From the NCBI GenBank assembly GCA_904501885.1, contig CAJGCP010000005.1:1-64000 (forward strand): a stretch of 64,000 nt of DNA, in the 5' to 3' direction. Below are positions 35,320-43,033 of the stretch, in pieces; position 1 is the stretch's first letter; each line of letters begins with the position of its first letter. The DNA is from an uncultured Acetatifactor sp. (GTDB lineage Bacteria; Bacillota; Clostridia; Lachnospirales; Lachnospiraceae). Made by a program: the position numbers and the translations under genes. Under the pieces are notes generated by a model that saw only the letters and a program-made list of their open reading frames with translations, ran no database searches and was not told where the DNA came from.

Positions 35320-35640
35320 ATGTTCCCAACAATCAACCTCAAAGAAACTGGAATCAATCTCCACCGAATTATGGACAATCGTGGGATTACTCCGAGAGAC
35401 ATAAAAGAATTCTTAAATCTTGGAAGTGTACAAAGTGTTTATAACTGGTGCAATGGGCTCAATATGCCTACAATTGATAATCTGTATGCACTGAGCCAAT
35501 TTCTTCAGGTAACAATCGATGAAATCATATGCGGTAATAGAGAAGCAATTATACCAGAGCCGATTGTTATCATGGCAAATTCAAGAACCAGAAGATTGTA
35601 TGCTTACTATAAACAACTAAATAGAATGATGGCAGCGTGA
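35320..35640 (+). CDS. XRE-family helix-turn-helix protein
   Basis: A 106-residue DNA-binding protein with an HTH in LHRIMDNRGITPRDIKEFLNLGSVQSVYNWCNGLNM followed by PTIDNLYALSQFLQVTIDEII. ATG 35320 is 9 bases after AAGGAG (35305-35310). It follows the Thoeris genes by 60 bases, with a weak TATAAT at 35299; it might regulate them or belong to an adjacent remnant. Confidence 0.8.
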   Translation: MFPTINLKETGINLHRIMDNRGITPRDIKEFLNLGSVQSVYNWCNGLNMPTIDNLYALSQFLQVTIDEIICGNREAIIPEPIVIMANSRTRRLYAYYKQLNRMMAA

Positions 35641-35713
35641 ATACAAACGAAAATGCGTGCCGCAGCTTTTCGTTTGTCAAGAATTAAAGCACAGCTGGAA
35701 TGACAAATGCAGA

Positions 35714-35758
35714 ATCCTCTTACAAAATGAAAGTATAACATTTTGTAGGAGGATATTT
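35714..35758 (+). terminator. Long hairpin with T run
   Basis: ATCCTCTTACAAAATG (35714-35729) pairs with CATTTTGTAGGAGGAT (35739-35754), followed by TTTTT. The 3' arm contains AGGAGG eight bases before an ATG at 35761 that opens an eight-codon frame only. The rest of the 318-base gap up to 35958 shows no gene. Confidence 0.7.
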
Positions 35759-35958
35759 TTATGGAACGAAATACTTGTATGACATAATAGACATAAAAAA
35801 AGAAACGAGCTACCCGCTTGAGCCATAAGGCTGTACACGACAAAAAACCCATTTCTTGAGTTTATAATATGAGATTTAGCATAAATAGTCAAGAAGGAAA
35901 GCAGATAACACCGTTTATATTAGGAGTTGAGAAAAACAACTCAAGGAGAAAAAGTCAT

Positions 35959-36897
35959 ATGGATAAAAAAATAAATGAAATATCGGTAAAGGAACCAGAC
36001 GAAGTTCTTATCAATGAAACTCCAATTAAAAACTTAATATATGTAATTCGTGGACAGCAGGTAATGTTAGACAGTGATTTGGCAATGCTGTATCAGGTGG
36101 AAACTAGAAATTTGAACAAGGCTATGAAACGTAATGTAGATAGATTTCCTGAAGATTTTTGTTTTCAATTAACAAGGGAAGAATATACAAACTTGATGTT
36201 CCAATTTGGAACATCAAGTTTACAAGAAAGTGAAAATACACATGGAGGTAGAAGAAAACTACCATATGTGTTTACAGAACAAGGAATATCGATGTTATCA
36301 GCAGTTCTACGAAGTGAAGTAGCTGTAAAAGTTAGCGTAAGGATTATGCGTACTTTTGTTGAAATGCGACGTTTTATGGCCAACAATTCGCTTGTGTTAA
36401 GCAGAATAAATGAACTTGAAGTCAAGCAGCTTTCCTATCAAAAAGAAACGGATGACAAATTTGAACAGGTCTTTCATTACATATCAGAACATGAAGAAGT
36501 AAGTCAGAAGATATTTTTTGAAGGACAGATTTATGACGCTTTCAGCCTGCTGACAGAATTGGTATCAAAAGCGGAAAAAGAAATTACACTAATCGATAAT
36601 TACGTAGATGTCGAAACGCTTAATATCTTAGCAAAGAAACAAGAAAATGTGAAAGTGCAGATATATACAGTGAAAAGGACAAAGTTATCGCCGACGGATA
36701 TTAACAACTTCAATCAGCAGTATCCGGCTTTGGATGTAGATTATACGGAGGAATTTCATGATAGATTCTTAATTATAGATGGAACCTTGGCATATCATGT
36801 TGGTGCATCTCTTAAGGATGCCGGGAAAAAGTGTTTTGCAATTAACAAGATAGAGGACAGGGCAAATATAAATAATATTTTGAAACGCATATTATAA
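35959..36897 (+). CDS. ORF6N-domain protein with PLD-like C-terminal domain
   Basis: A 312-residue phage-type protein. The N-terminal ORF6N DNA-binding domain is recognisable in VIRGQQVMLDSDLAMLYQVETRNLNKAMKRN and RFPEDFCFQLT; a linker helix follows (LSRINELEVKQLSYQKE), and the C-terminal part has FHDRFLIIDGTLAYHVGASL, an HxR-type motif related to the phospholipase D nuclease family. Such proteins occur in prophages and islands as antirepressor- or nuclease-like factors. Start at 35959 is after AAGGAG (35943-35948). Confidence 0.85.
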   Translation: MDKKINEISVKEPDEVLINETPIKNLIYVIRGQQVMLDSDLAMLYQVETRNLNKAMKRNVDRFPEDFCFQLTREEYTNLMFQFGTSSLQESENTHGGRRKLPYVFTEQGISMLSAVLRSEVAVKVSVRIMRTFVEMRRFMANNSLVLSRINELEVKQLSYQKETDDKFEQVFHYISEHEEVSQKIFFEGQIYDAFSLLTELVSKAEKEITLIDNYVDVETLNILAKKQENVKVQIYTVKRTKLSPTDINNFNQQYPALDVDYTEEFHDRFLIIDGTLAYHVGASLKDAGKKCFAINKIEDRANINNILKRIL

Positions 36898-36903
36898 GGG
36901 AAT

Positions 36904-36937
36904 TTTATTGGACAGAAAATATGATATAATACATATA
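36904..36937 (+). promoter_or_regulatory. Conserved 34-bp promoter-like element, copy 2
   Basis: TTTATTGGAC (36904-36913), then AAAA, ATAT and TATAAT (36925-36930) in the same register as the copies at 22631 and 38228. Located 36 bases before a 39-codon gene. Confidence 0.7.
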
Positions 36938-36973
36938 ACACTTGTCTTGGGATAATTCGAAAGGAGAAAAGAG

Positions 36974-37093
36974 ATGCTTCTATTAAAAATTTTATTCTTC
37001 CCCATTTACTTACCTTTTGCGATCTTATTTAAGATCTTGGAATTGATCGGATTGGTGTCACTAGGCAAGGACGTGTGGGATTGGTTTGATTAA
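36974..37093 (+). CDS. Small membrane protein, 39 residues (paralogue of 22727-22846)
   Basis: The frame starts at ATG 36974, 6 bases after AAGGAGAA, and stops at TAA 37091. It encodes one hydrophobic helix (KILFFPIYLPFAILFKILEL) and an acidic end (KDVWDWFD). Its length equals the 22727 gene, and it shares the PIxLP motif, IG and DxxDxF-like tail. AAAGGAGG of the next gene overlaps its stop, so it is in an operon with the FWGG-repeat protein. Confidence 0.7.
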   Translation: MLLLKILFFPIYLPFAILFKILELIGLVSLGKDVWDWFD

Positions 37094-37108
37094 AAGGAGG
37101 TAGGCTCA

Positions 37109-38143
37109 ATGTTTGGATTTTTAAGAATCTTTTGGAATGGGTTTTTCAAAACCAGAAGACATGGATATACCTTGCGTGGCTTTTGGGGTGAGAAAAAACA
37201 TTATAATAAAGACGGTATTCAGACCGGCTACTCGGTCAAGGGATTCTGGGGCGGATGGAAGCGCTATGACATGGATGGCAATCTGATTAGTTATACACTC
37301 CGTAATTTTTGGGGTGGATACGACACCTATGATGCGGATGGAAATCTGAAACGAAAATCTCGCAGAAATTTTTGGGGCGGATTTCATACATATACTCCCA
37401 ATGGGGAAAAGGTGATAGAGTCCTACCGTTCCTTTTGGGGAGGCGTGGACCATTATGAGGTAGACCAGCCCGCGCAAAATACAGGAGTAGCTGACGAAAC
37501 GTCGACGGCTACTGTGCGAACACAAAAAGAAGTGGCGCAACATACCACGCAAGTACATGCGACGCAGAGTTCACAAGTAACGCCACTACCTAGTGCAACA
37601 CGAGATGCGATACCACAGACAAGTGATAGAGAATTGATACCGCAGGAGCCAGCGATATGCATAGAAAAATTTGAAGAAACTCATTTGCATGAGAGTAGTG
37701 AGGACTACAATGACCTGCTTCGGGAAATAGACAACACCGGCGCAGGAAAATACGAGCTTAAGGAATCTTCCAGGGAAACAAATTCTGTGAATTTGTTGGT
37801 ATTTTCTTATGGAGAACACAAAGGATTCCCTGCGCGAGCTTATGTGAATGCGGATTCCATAGAGATCGAGCCGTTGATTAAAGGGGAGCGGATGTTTACA
37901 TTTCATAAAGGAGAGATTGCTCGAGCGAATCGCAGGATGGTGGATAATCTGGATATGATGGATATAGAGGATGAGTTTTCTGCACTCAATGGTTCTGCTC
38001 TATTGCCTGAATTTGAAGAGTTGTTTCCTGAATACGAATACGGAACCAATGGTGTAACCAGAGCGCAATATGAATTAGAATGTGGACTGATTATTACTGA
38101 AAATAGTTGGTTGAAGCTCTGCGAGAAAAAATATAATCAATAA
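37109..38143 (+). CDS. FWGG-repeat protein of unknown function
   Basis: A 344-residue protein whose first 125 residues contain five repeats of 21-22 residues: an aromatic, FWGG, three or four residues, a Tyr, then a D-x-D/N-G turn and a variable strand (GFWGEKKHYNKDG, GFWGGWKRYDMDGN, NFWGGYDTYDADGN, NFWGGFHTYTPNGE, SFWGGVDHYEVD). The pattern suggests a beta-hairpin repeat of the MORN/YwqK type. Residues 125-200 are a Thr/Gln/Ala-rich linker, and the remainder is a charged globular domain without recognised motifs. No signal peptide. Co-transcribed with the 39-residue membrane protein. RBS AAAGGAGG 37093-37100. Confidence 0.75.
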   Translation: MFGFLRIFWNGFFKTRRHGYTLRGFWGEKKHYNKDGIQTGYSVKGFWGGWKRYDMDGNLISYTLRNFWGGYDTYDADGNLKRKSRRNFWGGFHTYTPNGEKVIESYRSFWGGVDHYEVDQPAQNTGVADETSTATVRTQKEVAQHTTQVHATQSSQVTPLPSATRDAIPQTSDRELIPQEPAICIEKFEETHLHESSEDYNDLLREIDNTGAGKYELKESSRETNSVNLLVFSYGEHKGFPARAYVNADSIEIEPLIKGERMFTFHKGEIARANRRMVDNLDMMDIEDEFSALNGSALLPEFEELFPEYEYGTNGVTRAQYELECGLIITENSWLKLCEKKYNQ

Positions 38144-38167
38144 GAAATTAAACATAAGAGATGATAC

Positions 38168-38200
38168 TAAGGCTGCAGCGAAAGCTGCGGCCTTTACTTA
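38168..38200 (+). terminator. Terminator after the FWGG-repeat gene
   Basis: AAGGCTGCAGC (38169-38179), loop GAAA, GCTGCGGCCTT (38184-38194), then a T-rich tail. Confidence 0.85.
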
Positions 38201-38227
38201 TTTTGCAAAATGCTGATTCGAGGGAGT

Positions 38228-38261
38228 TTTATTGGACATAAAACAATATATGATTAACATA
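38228..38261 (+). promoter_or_regulatory. Conserved 34-bp promoter-like element, copy 3
   Basis: TTTATTGGAC (38228-38237), AAAA, ATAT and TATGAT (38249-38254) in the same register as the other two copies. It precedes the second small-protein gene group. Confidence 0.7.
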
Positions 38262-38300
38262 TTCCCTAGTTGACAGGGGCGAGAATAGAAGATGAAAATT

Positions 38301-38357
38301 ATGGCTTTGTTTGGAAATATTGAAGATTACGAGGAGGAAGAATGCGATGAGTGGTAG
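38301..38357 (+). CDS. 18-residue peptide, internally deleted relative of the 39155 gene
   Basis: The frame MALFGNIEDYEEEECDEW begins at ATG 38301. Its upstream bases (a GA-rich stretch, GAATAGAAGATGAAAATT) and first codons (ATGGCTTTGTTTGGAAA) match the start of the gene at 39155, and its last codons plus stop (GATGAGTGGTAGA) match that gene's end. It therefore looks like a duplicate that lost its middle. It overlaps the start of the next gene, so its translation may feed that gene's start. Confidence 0.5.
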   Translation: MALFGNIEDYEEEECDEW

Positions 38358-38541
38358 AGGATGCAGAGGATGTGATGATTCAGGTGGAGGATGCCTAGTG
38401 CTTGTACTATTGGCAATTTTTGCAATGCCATTGGTAGGACTGTACTTTTTGATTTTGGGCGAAGAGGACTCAAAGGTCTTAGGCCTGATCCTTCTAATTG
38501 TAGGTATCATTATTTGGGTTGCAGCAGGCGCTGCGGGATGA
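38347..38541 (+). CDS. Small cysteine-containing membrane protein
   Basis: A 64-residue protein that starts at ATG 38347 after GGAGGAAG (38333-38340) and overlaps the preceding peptide by 11 bases. The N-terminus has CRGCDDSGGGC; two hydrophobic helices follow (LVLVLLAIFAMPLVGLYFLI and LGLILLIVGIIIWVAAGAAG). Family unknown. The CxxC plus Cys could bind metal or a thiol partner. Confidence 0.65.
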   Translation: MSGRGCRGCDDSGGGCLVLVLLAIFAMPLVGLYFLILGEEDSKVLGLILLIVGIIIWVAAGAAG

Positions 38542-38610
38542 AAGTGTTAAAAGAACGTATTTACATAGTAAGTTGGGGAAGTAAGATTTAAGAATGCAGG
38601 AGGTAGCGAT

Positions 38611-39054
38611 ATGAGTAAAAAGAATGAAGGTTTAGGATTTATTGTGGCGATTATTGTAGTTGGATTCTTTGTGATTGTAGCTCTAATTATGAATGCAAGT
38701 ACACCGAAATGTATTAAGGCAGGATGCGATAATGACCAGGCAAGTGGAAGTAGTTATTGCTATTTGCATAAGCTTTATTCCGGTAGCAGTTCGTATAAGT
38801 CAAAGTCTTCCGGTTACAGCAGTGGTTCTTCAAACAGCAATTCATCGAGTTCTAAGAGTAGCTCATCCTCTGGCACAAAGGCATACGGAACAAGTAGCTC
38901 AAGCAAAAAGAAATTTTCTTCAAGTTCCTACAGTTCTTATGATGAAGGATATGATGCAGTTTATGATGATGACGATTATGATTGGGATCGTTATTACAGT
39001 GATGATGATTATGCGGCTGGTGTGGATGATGCAATGGATGAGTTGGACTGGTAA
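38611..39054 (+). CDS. Membrane-anchored Ser-rich protein with acidic tail
   Basis: A 147-residue protein with one membrane helix near the N-terminus (FIVAIIVVGFFVIVALIM), a small Cys/His cluster (CIKAGCDNDQASGSSYCYLH) resembling a short zinc knuckle, a Ser/Lys-rich low-complexity region of about 60 residues, and an Asp/Tyr-rich C-terminus that ends in DELDW. RBS AGGAGG (38598-38603). Not recognised as a known family. The DELDW end resembles the DEW/DWFD ends of neighbouring small proteins. Confidence 0.7.
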   Translation: MSKKNEGLGFIVAIIVVGFFVIVALIMNASTPKCIKAGCDNDQASGSSYCYLHKLYSGSSSYKSKSSGYSSGSSNSNSSSSKSSSSSGTKAYGTSSSSKKKFSSSSYSSYDEGYDAVYDDDDYDWDRYYSDDDYAAGVDDAMDELDW

Positions 39055-39154
39055 TGGGTGACTTGGAAAAATGTTTGGGACAAGTTACAGGATGGTACTT
39101 TGACGAATGAATATATCCACTGATTCACAGGGGATAGAATAGGAGATGAAAAAT

Positions 39155-39394
39155 ATGGCTTTGTTTGGAAAAATGTTCGATATGAATCGCGATGGCAAGG
39201 TGGACTTCGCCGAGAGCATGTTGGAGTTGGGTTTTCTGAATGAGATATTAAAAGAGGAAGAGCGAAGAAAACGCGTTGCCGAGGAATGTGAAGAAGATGA
39301 CGAAAGCATTGACGAGTACATTGGCAATGAATACGAGTATTACGATAGCATAGACGAGTATGCTGAGGATGACTTTGACCACGATGAGTGGTAG
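39155..39394 (+). CDS. Small acidic protein with an EF-hand-like loop
   Basis: A 79-residue protein. Residues 8-21 contain DMNRDGKVDFAE, which meets the EF-hand loop rule (D1, N3, D5, G6, hydrophobic 8, D9, E12), so calcium binding is plausible. The central LEEEE/RRKR helix and a very acidic Tyr-rich tail ending in DHDEW follow. AGGAG (39141-39145) is followed immediately by an ATG at 39146, so ATG 39155, nine bases on, is the better start. Related to the shorter peptide at 38301. Confidence 0.72.
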   Translation: MALFGKMFDMNRDGKVDFAESMLELGFLNEILKEEERRKRVAEECEEDDESIDEYIGNEYEYYDSIDEYAEDDFDHDEW

Positions 39395-39414
39395 AAGATT
39401 TGGAGGATAACAAC

Positions 39415-40083
39415 ATGAATTACATAATCGTTGACTTTGAAATGAATCCCATTGCAAGTGAGTACAAAGAAGAAAAACAGATTTGCCGCCTCGAGATTAT
39501 TGAAATCGGAGCAGTTATTATGGATGAAAGCTTTATGGTTCTGGGAGAATTCAAGACATTAGTAAAGCCACAGTACAATGAGTGTATTTATAAGAAGTAT
39601 GAAACGCTGACCGGAATCAGCACACAGATGGTCTGTGGCGCGCCAACTTTTACTACAGCATATGAGATGTTTGTAAACTGGTGTGAATCCTATGGAAGTG
39701 AATATGAAGTTTATGCCTGGAGTGAGAACGATTATCATCAGCTGACAGCGGAGATGGAGCTTAAGCAGTATGCGAAAACTGATATGATGCGGCCCCTTGA
39801 AAAGTGGTATGACTTCCAGAAGGAGTACACAGACAAATTAGGGCTGGAGAGAATTATGTCTTTGGAAAAAGCTTTGCATTATGCCGGAATTGAATTTGAA
39901 GGACATATGCACGATGCTTTATGTGATGCCAAGAATACTGCAGAATTGTTTGCAATCGTTCGTAACGAAGAAAGATGCAATGTGGTGTTGAAGGCGGTGA
40001 TGGACGTGTTGAAGCCGAAGCGTGTGAGTGGAACGCTTGGCGATATGTTCGACTTTGGTGCGCTAATGGCGCAGCTAGCGTAG
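39415..40083 (+). CDS. DEDDh 3'-5' exonuclease (DnaQ/RNase T-like)
   Basis: A 222-residue exonuclease. Exo I IVDFEMNP supplies D and E, Exo II is AWSENDYHQL with its Asp, and Exo III is GHMHDALCDAKNTAEL with the HxxxxD. It would remove nucleotides from 3' ends of DNA or RNA. The start at 39415 follows GGAGGA (39402-39407), 20 bases after the EF-hand-like gene, so it is in the same operon as the small proteins. Confidence 0.88.
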   Translation: MNYIIVDFEMNPIASEYKEEKQICRLEIIEIGAVIMDESFMVLGEFKTLVKPQYNECIYKKYETLTGISTQMVCGAPTFTTAYEMFVNWCESYGSEYEVYAWSENDYHQLTAEMELKQYAKTDMMRPLEKWYDFQKEYTDKLGLERIMSLEKALHYAGIEFEGHMHDALCDAKNTAELFAIVRNEERCNVVLKAVMDVLKPKRVSGTLGDMFDFGALMAQLA

Positions 40084-40156
40084 GGGGAGAAAGGAATCCC
40101 GTTAGATGTATCAGTGCATTTGTAAATAACTGTTTGGAAAAAGAAAGGGAAAGGAT

Positions 40157-40240
40157 ATGAAGAAGGTAATAATTGTATTGTTGTCGATAGTGTATGTGTT
40201 TTTTAGGGCTATTGCTACGTTGACGAAAAAATATATGTAG
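40157..40240 (+). CDS. 27-residue hydrophobic peptide
   Basis: ATG 40157 follows AAGGGAAAGG and the frame ends at TAG 40238. The peptide has a basic start, one hydrophobic stretch (VIIVLLSIVYVFFRAIATL) and a KKYM end. It resembles small bitopic membrane peptides and type I toxins in form. No antisense promoter was evident. Confidence 0.45.
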   Translation: MKKVIIVLLSIVYVFFRAIATLTKKYM

Positions 40241-40347
40241 GTTTGTTCCGATGGTATAGCGGAATGTTGTAATAAGCAATCCTTTATGGTAGTCTATTCA
40301 TAGAAAAACTGCGTTATATCAATACAAAAGCCGAGGAGAAAGAAACC

Positions 40348-41817
40348 ATGAATTTTGAAACCTTGATAGGTGATAGTATCTTTTTTATATACCTATTTAC
40401 TGCAATTTCAGTCATTTCTTTTGAAAGATTTAGCACTAAAGAAATAATTTCAATTATATATATTTTTACATATGGGATTTCGTTTAACAGTCAGTTGGAC
40501 AAAAAGATACTGTTGGTATGTATGATTTTCACATTATTTATTTATGAAGAATACCTTACCACTTCGGAAACTGAAAAAAAGGACTTCTTTTATCGAATCA
40601 TATATAAAGTGATAGATTTCTTATACCTTTATGTGTGTCGGTACAAAATATTGATTGTATGTGTGGCGATAGGGCTCCGAAGTTATACATTTAATCGATT
40701 TGTGCAACGAGTTTTTCCTGAAAGTGTACATTTATTTGTAGCAGAACATGAGACTCTTGTTATGACAGTCCCATCTGCAGTTATGTTATGTTTGGCAGTT
40801 CATTGGATGCTTACTGATTATGTCCAGATGAATACCTTTAAATGGGTGTTTAGCAAAATTAAAAAATATCCGTATTATAAGTGCCCGTTTTCGGATCCGG
40901 AAAAGAAAGAGCAATTTTGTCGGAGGATGGAGTTAATCGCGGATATTGAGGACCGAACATTTTTTATGAGAACAAAAAGCTATCATTTTTGGTCATACGA
41001 AAATGCCAAAGCACTTTGGAAAACAAAGAAAAAGAATATAGTAGTGAGTCGACAGCCTGACAATAGTAATAGACTTAAATGCTTATTTGCCACCTTCAAA
41101 CGAAGTGTACAGCGGATTTGGCACGCCTTACCGAATGGTTTGAACCAGAGATGTAAGGGCGCGTGTCGTGTTCTAAACTTTATGGAGTGGTTTTTCAGGA
41201 GCACGAAAAATATCGTAAAAAGACTAATTTGCACTTTCAAATTAATAGTGAATAATGTCATTTATGTATGGGTTTATTTATATTCTAGATGCAAGATAAT
41301 AGGGAAAAAGGTGTTTAGGTATCTATCTCGAGGACACTCTACGATAGAAATGCAAACGATTCGTATTCTTTTTTATAAAAGAGGACTTTTGCTTGGAAAT
41401 CCTATTGTAAGAAACGAGAAAAAGAGAATTCGGATATGTAAGAGTGTATACAAGATTCGGTGTATGATTGAACGAAAAATTTTTGAAGTAATTTATTCGG
41501 GGATGGTATTTAAAAGCCTTAAGCACTATTTGGGAATTAACCAAATTACTAATTTGGATTACTTTAGATATTATATTGTATATTTATACTTGCATGTAGT
41601 TCAGACCAATGTAAACGGGAAAAAATATCGGCCTGCAAGCGAGTATTTCGAAGAGGCAGATGTAAGCGAATGGTCAATGGAGAAAATTTTTGTGGCCGGT
41701 TTGGGATTGTGTTCAAGAGCAATCACGCCCCAAAGGATTCAGAGGTATGATTCCATTGTGAAAAAGTATAATCTCAGTATTGATGAAATCTACAGACTTT
41801 GCGATTGGGATAAATGA
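40348..41817 (+). CDS. Membrane protein with a possible GT51-like C-terminal domain
   Basis: A 489-residue protein. The first 160 residues hold four to five hydrophobic segments; the rest is very basic with many Lys/Arg. The stretch YLSRGHSTIEMQTIRILFYKR near residues 320-340 followed by RCMIERKIFEVIYSGMVFKSL recalls the GGSTITQQL motif and following helix of peptidoglycan glycosyltransferases (GT51), but the catalytic Glu could not be placed. No secretion signal apart from the membrane segments. Function unknown. RBS GAGGAGAAAG. Confidence 0.5.
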   Translation: MNFETLIGDSIFFIYLFTAISVISFERFSTKEIISIIYIFTYGISFNSQLDKKILLVCMIFTLFIYEEYLTTSETEKKDFFYRIIYKVIDFLYLYVCRYKILIVCVAIGLRSYTFNRFVQRVFPESVHLFVAEHETLVMTVPSAVMLCLAVHWMLTDYVQMNTFKWVFSKIKKYPYYKCPFSDPEKKEQFCRRMELIADIEDRTFFMRTKSYHFWSYENAKALWKTKKKNIVVSRQPDNSNRLKCLFATFKRSVQRIWHALPNGLNQRCKGACRVLNFMEWFFRSTKNIVKRLICTFKLIVNNVIYVWVYLYSRCKIIGKKVFRYLSRGHSTIEMQTIRILFYKRGLLLGNPIVRNEKKRIRICKSVYKIRCMIERKIFEVIYSGMVFKSLKHYLGINQITNLDYFRYYIVYLYLHVVQTNVNGKKYRPASEYFEEADVSEWSMEKIFVAGLGLCSRAITPQRIQRYDSIVKKYNLSIDEIYRLCDWDK

Positions 41818-41906
41818 AAATGAATCGTGCTTGAGGAAAATATGTCATTTGATCGTAAAGAAATATAAGTAGGAAAACGGGGTGCTCATTTTGAGTTGAT
41901 ACATGT

Positions 41907-41938
41907 AAAGCTGTGGCGCAAGCTGCGGCTTTGCTTGT
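41907..41938 (+). terminator. Terminator in the 41818-42217 gap
   Basis: AAAGCTGTGGC (41907-41917), loop GCAA, GCTGCGGCTTT (41922-41932) with wobble pairs. Similar in sequence to the terminator at 38168. Nothing else was recognised in the 400-base gap. Confidence 0.7.
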
Positions 41939-42217
41939 ATATGCAGATCGATATTCTGAATTTCTGTGTGATGCGTTTTATAGAGAAATGTTCATGCTTA
42001 TATGATGTAAATGGTTGTAAAATTTACTATAAAGTAGCACTAACACGAAAAAGAATGTAAAAATATTAATAAGTATGGGTTTTTATGAAATAAAACAGTA
42101 ATATATAAATGTAACTATTAATCTTGTCAGTGGATGTCGAAAATAAAACATCGAATTGGCGGATAACGTAACCAAATAATAAGGGTACTAATCTACAACA
42201 CAATTAAGGAGGATGTT

Positions 42218-43033
42218 ATGTTACGGAGAGTTTGGAATTCAATTAAGGATAATGTTGCTGCATATATTACAGTTATTACGGCAATATTGACAGTTGTCTA
42301 TGCCTTATTAAAACTATGCGTATATGTATATTGGAAGGGGTATTTTACGCGATTAAGCATTGATGTTGGCGTAATGAATATGGATTTTGACAAAACAATA
42401 TTTGCAGTTGTGTTTGTTGCAATCGTGCTATTCGTGGTTTTTTTCTTCTTGTCATGGGTCAAAGCCATCTTAACTGATATTAAGAACAAAGTCAGAAATC
42501 GGGGCGTTAAGGGGATTGGAAACTGGTTTTACATAATTAAGATGTTTGGATTGGGCCTATTTATGAGTCTGGGGATTCTGTCCCTTATAAACATTCCGTT
42601 AATACTTTTATGTAAAACAGGGAATGGAGTGTATGGTGAAATAAATAATACTTTGTTATTAATTGCGGTACTCTATGCTTTGGAAATGTTATTCGTGTTA
42701 TTTCAAATGGTAGAAGTGGGACAGTCTGAAGAGAGTGAGAATGTTACAGAACGAAAAATTGCTATGTTCGTAATAAAGACGTTGGTGTATATATTGATAG
42801 TGTTAGCAACTATATATTACGCAGGAGGACAGGCAATAGAGCAGAAGAAAAGCGTTCAGTTGGTAGAAAAAGAACAATATATGATTTCGTATTGCAGTGG
42901 AGATTATTTTGTCTTACATAAGGTGAAATATGAGGAAAACAGAGTTGTTATATACAAAAACGAGCAGAAAATAGTTGGGATTGAAAACTGTGAGTATATT
43001 ATTAGAAGTATAGATGAAGTTGATTTTGAATAA
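42218..43033 (+). CDS. Uncharacterised polytopic membrane protein
   Basis: A 271-residue protein with about five hydrophobic segments (for example ITVITAILTVVYALLKL, TIFAVVFVAIVLFVVFFFLSWV, GLGLFMSLGILSLINIPLILL, VIKTLVYILIVLATIYYA) and a soluble C-terminal domain of around 65 residues rich in Lys/Glu (YFVLHKVKYEENRVVIYKNEQ). No family recognised. A short RBS AAGGAGG precedes the ATG. First of four closely spaced genes up to 45414. Confidence 0.65.
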   Translation: MLRRVWNSIKDNVAAYITVITAILTVVYALLKLCVYVYWKGYFTRLSIDVGVMNMDFDKTIFAVVFVAIVLFVVFFFLSWVKAILTDIKNKVRNRGVKGIGNWFYIIKMFGLGLFMSLGILSLINIPLILLCKTGNGVYGEINNTLLLIAVLYALEMLFVLFQMVEVGQSEESENVTERKIAMFVIKTLVYILIVLATIYYAGGQAIEQKKSVQLVEKEQYMISYCSGDYFVLHKVKYEENRVVIYKNEQKIVGIENCEYIIRSIDEVDFE

